Source of the DNA: Aureobasidium sp. EXF-3400
Taxonomy: Eukaryota > Ascomycota > Dothideomycetes > Dothideales > Saccotheciaceae
DNA: 64,000 bases
Direction of reading: 5' to 3'
Assembly (NCBI GenBank): GCA_024195585.1
Contig: SWBL01000244.1
Location: 17,182-81,181, forward strand
Part shown: piece by piece, positions 56,249 to 64,000 of the stretch
Numbering within the stretch: position 1 is the first letter of the stretch
Layout: the number at the start of each line of letters is the position of its first letter
Translations under genes and position numbers: made by a program
Notes under the pieces: model-generated
What the model saw: only the letters and a program-made list of their open reading frames with translations
Databases searched by the model: none
What the model was told of the DNA's origin: nothing

Positions 56249-57398
56249 TTACATGTCATCCAGTTCTTCGAGCAGCACCTCGACCTCTGGAGTATGGATG
56301 GGCTCTTCACACCATCTGCACTCAACGAGGTATGGGATGTCAGCGACACGACCACAATCACAGAGATACTCCTCCTGGCGAGAGTTAGCAGCGGTACAGC
56401 AAGAACTTCGAGAGACCAATTACAGTCTTGACGAGCTTCCGGGTCTTTCCATCTTCTCCGTCCTCCCATCTGTAGGCTCCTCTCTTGAGACAGCGGCTGT
56501 GAGCCTGAGCCTCCTGCTTGAAGAAGCATGGAAGGCAAAGCCAGCTATCCTCGATAAACTGATCGGCCAACGTGCAACAGCACCAATCGTCCATGTAATC
56601 AGTGATAGCGAGAAGCTCATGGATGGATTCGTAGTTCAGCTTCTTGTTTTTGGCAAAACCTGGCCTGCATTCTGAGCAGTAGCGACGTTCACGAGGTTCA
56701 CCAGCCAGAGAAGCAGCTCGAATGCTTTCGATAGGGAAGGTACCTGAGTGAAACTCAGGACCTGAGTCAAAGTCATAGTCAGCACAGTCATTGTAGGCAA
56801 ATTCGAAATTGTAGTCCGACATACATTCGTCGCAATGTCCGTGGCAACGACGCACAATGTCGAGATCCATTGCGCAATCGACTTCGTGGCTTTCCCAATG
56901 CAATGGATCATCCCTGCAGCAAGGCGACTTGGTCATGTAGCTAATGTGGTAGCGACACTCCTAACGAATGTAAGTGGATGCCCGTGTTAATAAAGACTCA
57001 GAGACACTTACATTGCAGACCATGGCATGACAGTCGTCACAAGGTTGGCAGTCCGAACCTCCGCAACGGACGTTTGCATTGGTGACGTCTCCCTTCCAGT
57101 GACCGAAGCACTTTGCTCTGGCCTCGATGCCTTTGCCGTCGCAGTTGGCCCGTTCAGTGATGCTGGCGTAGATGGTCTTGTCATCGGTAAGATACGTCTT
57201 GATTTCCTTGCAGGTCGCAGTGAGGTGAATAATGTCGGCCGAAGAGAGCCGGTCGGTGACCATGATCATGAGCTCGTATTGCGACAGGACATGAACGAGA
57301 GGAGAGACTGTGGTGTGTGGCTTCTGCACACGCTGAAAGTTGAGTTTGCCTTGAACCTTGGGGGCTGCTGGATTCTTCTTGCTACGTTTGGGAGGCAT
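56249..57398 (-). CDS. F-box-like cysteine-rich protein
   Basis: Three exons (57398-57012, 56960-56424, 56374-56249; introns 51 and 49 bp, the second with a GCTAAC branch site) give 349 aa. A basic N-terminus (PPKRSKKNP) leads to an F-box-like helical segment (VLSQYELMIMVTDRLSSADI, LTATCKEIKTYL). The remaining protein is rich in Cys and His pairs (CQPCDDCHAMVC, CDECMSDY, YCSECRPGF, CLPCFF). The last exon adds YLCDCGRVADIPYLVECRWC, suggesting several zinc-binding knuckles. It is probably a substrate adaptor of an SCF ubiquitin ligase, but the F-box match is loose and the zinc sites are unclassified. Confidence 0.75.
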
Positions 57399-57912
57399 CG
57401 TGATGGATCTTGAGGCAGATGCTGGCAGAGCTGGCAATCAGAAAGGAGATGGGTCGGTAATATTCCTGCAAAGGGGAAAGTGTTTGCTGTGGAAGATGCG
57501 CATCGAAGAAAACCATCGCGTCGTGAAGATGCGGGTTAGAGCCAGGCAGCAAGGGTTGTGTCGTGAGTCTAGGAAAGAGCTTTGGGCCTCAGGCTGCCGT
57601 GACCCAACCGCGTGCCTACCATTCTCAAGCTCGCCCACTTTGTCGTCAGCTCGATCAGACACCAGAGCATTCCTATTACGTCTTGTCTCAAAGACGTATG
57701 GATACAAAAAAACATGTCCAATGATTGTCTTGTAAGATTATGCGATCAGGAATGGTATGTTTGCTTGATGTCGTAGCAGATGCATTGACTAGATAGTTGG
57801 TGTCTATTTCAGCCCAGATTTTTGACACATTCGCATATCCACCCGTATATAGATCGGGGCCTGTTTTGTTCGTAAGATCATGTCATTCCATAGAATTTGC
57901 AACGCTTGTTGC
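57399..57912. other. Intergenic region
   Basis: Promoter of the F-box-like gene and 3' flank of the small gene next to it. Nothing else is supported. Confidence 0.5.
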
Positions 57913-58196
57913 TTAGTGTCTCCACCATTGCTATTCGACGTAGTCAGCATTGCGCCATCAGTATGGGACTACGAAGCAGAGCATACCTTCATGTCTCCTA
58001 CCATGGCATTTGCAGCGTCCGCGCCCAGAGTTGCGCCAAATCCAAACATGACTGCATTCATAGCTTGGCCACCGTACATGCGTGCGTAGTGGTGGCACTC
58101 ATGCTTCTTGCCTTCGTGATGGAACAGGCCGCGATCTTGCTGTGGTGTGTCTTTGTCCGAAGGTGCGGTAGTGAATCCTGGTGCTTGAGTTGACAT
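57913..58196 (-). CDS. Small Gly/Ala/His protein, 75 aa, unknown function
   Basis: Two exons (58196-57987 and 57930-57913; 56-bp intron GTATGC...AATAG with a CTGACTA branch site) give 75 aa. The N-terminal third is polar (SDKDTPQQDRG). The centre is His/Cys-bearing (HHEGKKHECHHYARMYGG). The C-terminal third is a small-residue hydrophobic segment (AVMFGFGATLGADAANAMVG) that could insert into a membrane. The second exon adds only QWWRH. Without splicing the frame would end in KVCSAS and by chance also give 75 residues. The start and splice contexts are good. I do not recognise the family. Confidence 0.6.
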
Positions 58197-58683
58197 CGTG
58201 GAGAAAGAAGTGGTCAGATATTAGGCTTCGAGAGACAGGTAGTGATAGATGGGGTTGTAAGGTCGATACAGATCAAGAAAGATCAATACTTTGCGTCGTT
58301 GCGGCTGGAGGCTCGTTCTTTATAAACGTCATTCGAGGTCAGAGCTTCACCTTCACTTTCAGCCGCTGCCGGGTCTGCCGATCGTTTTATGTGGGGATCT
58401 GAACTCAATGCCCAAGACGAACCCATTTCTGTGCCACTCATTCGTCGACAGTTCCCAACTCTGGCATCTGGGTTTTGATAATGGTTTGTGCCTCAAACCT
58501 TCTGCCCCTTATACACGCAACCCTTAGCAAGCCGAAGTGTCTGCTACCAACCGCATGTTATTGTTGATGAATTGTTGGGAAAGATGCTAAAGGAACAGTT
58601 GAGCACCAGAAGGTGATTGGTGAACCAATTGTCGCTGTAAGCCGAAGAGAAAAGATAAATGCTGTATACTTTTGCAGTCAAGA
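58197..58683. other. Intergenic region
   Basis: Promoter of the small gene and 3' flank of leo1. Nothing else is supported. Confidence 0.5.
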
Positions 58684-60295
58684 TTACTCGTCATCATCGT
58701 CCTCGTCGATGACCCTCCTTCTCTTGGTTCTGGAAGCCTGAGGAATATCCTCGTCTTCGCCTTCGGCATCCTCGTCGTCTTCGTCAGGACTTGCACGCTT
58801 GGGCGCACGCTCTTTGGGTCTTCTCTCCTCGACAATGCCATCGTCTTCATCCTCGTCGTCTTCGACGGCCTCCTCTTCGTCACTACCAGCAATGAAGTCG
58901 TCCTCTTCATCATACTCGTCGTTGCCAAAGTTGCTCTTTTTGCGACCAAAGTCTTCGTCTTCGCTGTACTCGCTGTTGCGGCGTTGGCGTCTCGCGGGCT
59001 TTGCTCTGGCTCTCTGGCGACCACCACCGCCAAGCTCATCATCTTCAAGCATACCAGCAGTAAGACCACCACCATAGCCTCTTGAGCCGAGACCAGCACG
59101 TCCCAGTGCGCGACCATTTCTCTCGCGCTCTCGGGTCTCTGCAGCTTCTCTTCGCTTTCTTGCACGATCCTTTTCTCTTTCTGCAACCTCTGCCTTTTTC
59201 TTAGCCAGCTCAGGGTCCTCGTCGATCTTAACAAACTCGATACCACCAGCACTGCTTTTGTTCTTGCCCTGAGAGATAGCGGCCAGCGAGTTCTGTAGCT
59301 TCTCAAGCGCATCATCGGTGGTGGCAGCTGATGGTAGAATTGACAGGCCAGCAGTGATTTTGTGAGTGACGCGGAGGAGACCATTTGAAGGATCGGGGAC
59401 AGTCAGGTAGGTGTAGGAATCATTGCTGTGATCTTTTCTGCCGGGCTTCTGGCTCGTGGGGGTGGGTTTGGCAGGATTGCGCTGACGAGGAGCAAGAGGA
59501 TTGCCCTCAATCTCGTACTGCTGTGTAGGATTCGAGGCGAGTTGTAATGTCAAGCTGCCATCAGACCAGCGCAGGACACGTGCATTGGATTGTATGTTCT
59601 TGGGGTTGGAGGGCGAGCGTCTCCAATGGACAGTGCTAATAGCGGTGTTGTAGGCAGAGAAGCCAGGAGCAGCTTCATGTGAGTGATGATCGGTAGTGGG
59701 CGGTTGGTAGGTGGTGTGGTGCCATCTTCGAGGTTCGATAGACAAGAATTTGGGGATTTTAGTCAGGTACATCTGACATTGTCAGCAAGTGTTTCGAGTT
59801 GAAGATGCGACAATACATACCTCGCCGTCGGTAGGTTCAGGTAGTGGTTGTCTGCTCATGCTCGACTCTTGGATAACGACGTTCTGTGTCTCCTGATCAT
59901 ACTGTTCCGAGGGCATGCGATCATGACGGCCCTCGTCATCTCCAGAGTCCAGTTCTTCATCCTCCAGAGTGCGAAGGGGTTCACTGAGTCTTGTTAGTCG
60001 CGGTTGTATGGCGAGCGCATTGAGAAGGACGATACAGGGCAACTTGTTCTTGTTCATCCTCGTCACCGCCGTCTCCGAACAGATCATCATCGTCTCCCAT
60101 GTTGGAGCCCTCATCCTCATCGATCTTTGTGTTGACCAGGTCGCCAAGCGGTCTCTTTCTGGGAATAATGTCGTCTTCATCTTCGCTCAAGTGGTTTGGA
60201 ACGGGGTCATCGGCTGGCAAGATAGCGCTGGTGACTGCGCCGGGGAGATCTGGAGGTGCTTGGTCGCTGGGGTCTGTAGGTACTTGGTCCGACAT
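58684..60295 (-). CDS. leo1: Paf1 complex subunit Leo1
   Basis: Three exons (60295-60036, 59989-59821, 59772-58684; introns 46 and 48 bp) give 505 aa. The first part is acidic (DDDDLFGDGGDEDE), then DEELDSGDDEGRHDR. The Leo1 core follows: LTKIPKFLSIEPRRW, HHTTYQ, NTAISTVHWRR, NARVLRWSDGSLTLQL and GRKDHSNDSYTYL. The C-terminal half is a charged coiled region, then a very acidic stretch with KRRRVIDEDDDD at the end. Leo1 binds Paf1, RNA and histone H3 within the Paf1 elongation complex that travels with RNA polymerase II. The first intron uses an AACAAG acceptor. Confidence 0.92.
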
Positions 60296-60767
60296 GTTGA
60301 TGACTGGTTGCGACGTGGTTGTGCGATGGAGCTGGACAAGAGGGATTGAATGGCGGTTACTGCATGCGCCGAGTCAAAGCGACAAGACCTGGGCAGTTGG
60401 GCAGATGGAATAGACGAGTGGTGTTGGATGTTGCGACGCGTGCAGTGGTGGGTTGCATGAACGAGATGTGTTTGATAATTGTGCAAACGACGCTGTGCTT
60501 GGTGTGCTCGGTGTGCTGTGCTGTGGTGGTCCAGGCGCGAGCAGCTCTCGCATGTGAAACAAGAAGGGGCAAGCAGGGAGCGATTCGAGACGGCCCAGTA
60601 AAGAGGGCAACCTGACATCTTGACCCTAACACAGCCTGCTTGCTATCTTCTGCTCACTCCCAATCTCCATCTCTCCCAGCTGTCTGCGATAGCTCAGCGA
60701 AACAACCTGTGTCTTGTTCTCTCTTCACTTTTGTGAAAGCGCCCTCTGAGAGGCCTTCACCGCAATC
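60296..60767. other. Shared promoter region of leo1 and mob2
   Basis: About 470 bp between divergent starts, pyrimidine-rich near 60650-60740. Nothing else is supported. Confidence 0.55.
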
Positions 60768-62020
60768 ATGGCTTCTTGGATCTCGAATATGTAAGTGCTA
60801 CTCGTCCAATCATGTCTGAATGCTTTCTTGTGTCACTCGAGTCGATTGCCCTTCATTCTTTTGTATCCCACGTCTTTTGGTCAAGACAGAGGCCGAGAAT
60901 GCCTTGCTTCTCCATTAGAATCCGGTACAATCACTTCCCCTCAATTGACAAGACATGCCGACACCACTCTCCTTACTTAGCCAATCGCCCATGAACAAAG
61001 CTAACACGTGAACTCCAGGCGTGGTTTTGGCCGCCAGAGCAACAAGACGCAACAAAACAAGGCCAGCACCCCTTCACCAACCATGCAGAGTCCAGCCAGC
61101 CTGACTCCTGGTTCCTCACAACAAATGCCTCTGTCACCAGGCCTTTCAGCCACTGCCATGTCTTTCGAGAACAGAGATCCCAGCGCCGACAATCTCAGCA
61201 ACCAGCGACCGCCATTCTTCTTCCGCGAGCAATACGCCAACCTTATCGTCAAGGGCAACTTCATGACCCTCGCAGCCAAGCCCGTACTTATTGAGGAGGG
61301 CGAATGGCTGGCACATCAGAGTGAGAACCAACCCACAATGAGAATCGACAAAGTCCATGCTGATGTCTTGCTCCAACAGTTGTCGAACAGAACCGCCTAC
61401 TAGACGGCATGCTCAAGATCGTCCAAGAAGCCGACCGCAACACAGGTGTCCCAATCTGCAACCAACAAACCTGTCCGGCCATGAGCGCTGGCGCCATGAC
61501 CTACACCTGGCTCGATGCCAAACGCGAGAGCGTCCGCGTCCCTGCCCCCCAATACATCTCATACGTCCAAAAATGGATTGCTGGCAAAATCACAGACCCC
61601 AGCATCTTCCCAACAGATACCTTCATCAGTGCTCCACCAGCGCTGTCCTCCTCAGATCCCAACAACTGGCTGGGCAAAGCATCAGGCTTCCCTCCCCAGT
61701 TTGCAAACGACATCCGCAACATTTACAGACAGATGCTGCGTTGCTACGCTCACATCTACCACGCCCATTGGCTCGAGTTCTGGCACCTGGGTGCCTACAA
61801 GGAGCTCAACACCTGCTTCATCCATTTTGTAAACGTGGGTAGGTTGTTTGGACTGTTGGGCGACAAGGAGTTGGAGCCAATGGCACCTCTTCTCGATATC
61901 TGGCTGGAGAAGGGTTGGATGGCCCCTCGTCCAACCAGCTCAGGTGGTCTCAGCACAAAGTCAACCAACCCACCTCAGCAGCAACAACAGCAGCAGCAGC
62001 AACAATCCATGAACGCCTAG
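60768..62020 (+). CDS. mob2: Mob family kinase activator, probably Mob2
   Basis: Three exons (60768-60790, 61019-61320, 61380-62020; introns 228 and 59 bp) give 321 aa. The first exon codes for only MASWISN plus two bases. A Ser/Pro/Gln-rich N-terminus is followed by the Mob domain: YANLIVKGNFMTLAAKP, EGEWLAHQIVEQNRLLDG, the zinc ligands in ICNQQTCPAM and CYAHIYHAHW, and RVPAPQYISYVQKWI. The LVKGNF and PAPQYIS blocks fit Mob2, activator of the NDR kinase Cbk1/Cot1 that controls polarity and hyphal tip growth, better than Mob1. A run of ten glutamines near the C-terminus (CAG/CAA codons, about 61976-62005) may vary in length between strains. Confidence 0.9.
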
Positions 62021-62864
62021 AAGGGAAAAGATGGAAACAAGCTTGCACCATCGTCTCTGCATACCCAACATCTGAGACCAATCTGAACCTCTTGTAACAG
62101 CATTCATTGCACAATATTCATGTCTTCTTTTGCTGGCTGGGGAGTTTTTGGGGGAGAAGCAGGAGCTTTCTACAGCAGGCATATCTCGAGGAGTTTGGTC
62201 AGAACCAGAGTCGATGTCGGGAGCAAGACGTATCTTCAGATAGCCAAAGAAGTGAAGGAGGCTATGACACTTTGCTTGGGAAGCCTTGTGTATTTTGTCG
62301 ATAGAAGAGTCAATTTTGTGTGCAAGAGCATCAATCTATCATTTCATAGCACTCTACTAATGTCACGCACATCCACAATTTCACGATATTCGTGGTCATG
62401 GTCATGGTCGAAAAGGATAAAGTATAAGGAGCCGTAAAACATTCGAGTTCTGACCAAAAAGGGAAGTTATGCATATTCAGCAACAACAGAAGAAGGAAAA
62501 AGAGAAACACAACAAAAACGCCACCCCTCCGCCAAAATGAGAACATTCAACTTCTGGGTTGGGTATTGTCCCACTCCTATCCTTTGCCTCTCCCTTTACC
62601 TTCGATTGCCGACAAGCAAAGGGCAGAAGAAACCAGATGAGAGTCGGTCTTCAAGTCATGATGCTCTTTTTCTTGTTCTCGTCATCCCATTCTTTGAATC
62701 GCTTTTCTGTTGGTATTTGGTGGTATCGAATTGGTAGTCGCACGTGGGGAAAGTAAGGTCGGAGGATATGAGGTTCCACGATCGTAAGGACGGAGAGGAA
62801 AGGTTGAGAGACATGAATTGAGGCGCGGCAAAAACGGACACAAGGTTCAAGCTGGGGATATTGT
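62021..62864. other. Convergent 3' flanks
   Basis: About 840 bp between the 3' ends of mob2 and arf1. No gene is supported. Confidence 0.5.

Positions 62865-64000
<1,136 letters not shown>

Overview
This is nuclear DNA of a filamentous ascomycete (Pezizomycotina; Dothideomycetes is possible but only weakly supported). Nearly every gene carries short introns of about 45-65 bp with GT-AG ends and CTAAC/CTGAC-like branch sites. Gene content is typical of the group: ergosterol C-22 desaturase, GH71 and GH16 glucanases, Zn2Cys6 regulators, an L-galactonate dehydratase and an NB-ARC receptor. Gene models were built by eye from splice sites and reading-frame continuity. Family names come from recognised motifs, not from database searches.

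Layout. 0-5 kb: an MFS organic-anion transporter, a sparse stretch with one doubtful two-exon gene, and a small acidic protein. 6-14 kb: a membrane SH3 protein, a CorA-like membrane protein and a GT2 polysaccharide synthase. 14-20 kb: long gene-poor flanks around a membrane-anchored GH16 glucanase, then an intron-containing tRNA-Ala(AGC) and a small helix-turn-helix protein. 21-30 kb: L-galactonate dehydratase (D-galacturonate catabolism), a small secretory-pathway membrane protein, a GH71 alpha-1,3-glucanase and an R3H-type protein.

30-39 kb is the most unusual part. A fungal NOD-like receptor (nucleoside phosphorylase - NB-ARC - TPR) appears to have lost its last TPR segment to a one-base frameshift. 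Next to it lies a zone of duplication and decay. It holds a small protein ending in a CaaX box (CTVM), a shorter relative, and a decayed copy whose CaaX cysteine has become tyrosine with RIP-like changes. It also holds an orphan MFS C-terminus, copies of the receptor tail, and a MITE-like hairpin with apparent 5-bp target duplications.

39-48 kb is a P450 island: erg5, a Zn2Cys6 regulator, and two other P450s. A 31-bp near-perfect palindrome sits between erg5 and the regulator. 48-54 kb holds a free-standing cullin N-terminal domain, a regulator-like protein without a zinc cluster, and a second Zn2Cys6 regulator. 54-64 kb is conserved housekeeping: CK2 beta, an F-box-like Cys-rich protein, a small protein, Leo1 (Paf1 complex), Mob2 and Arf1.

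No polyketide, non-ribosomal peptide or terpene backbone enzyme, no CRISPR array and no intact transposon was seen.
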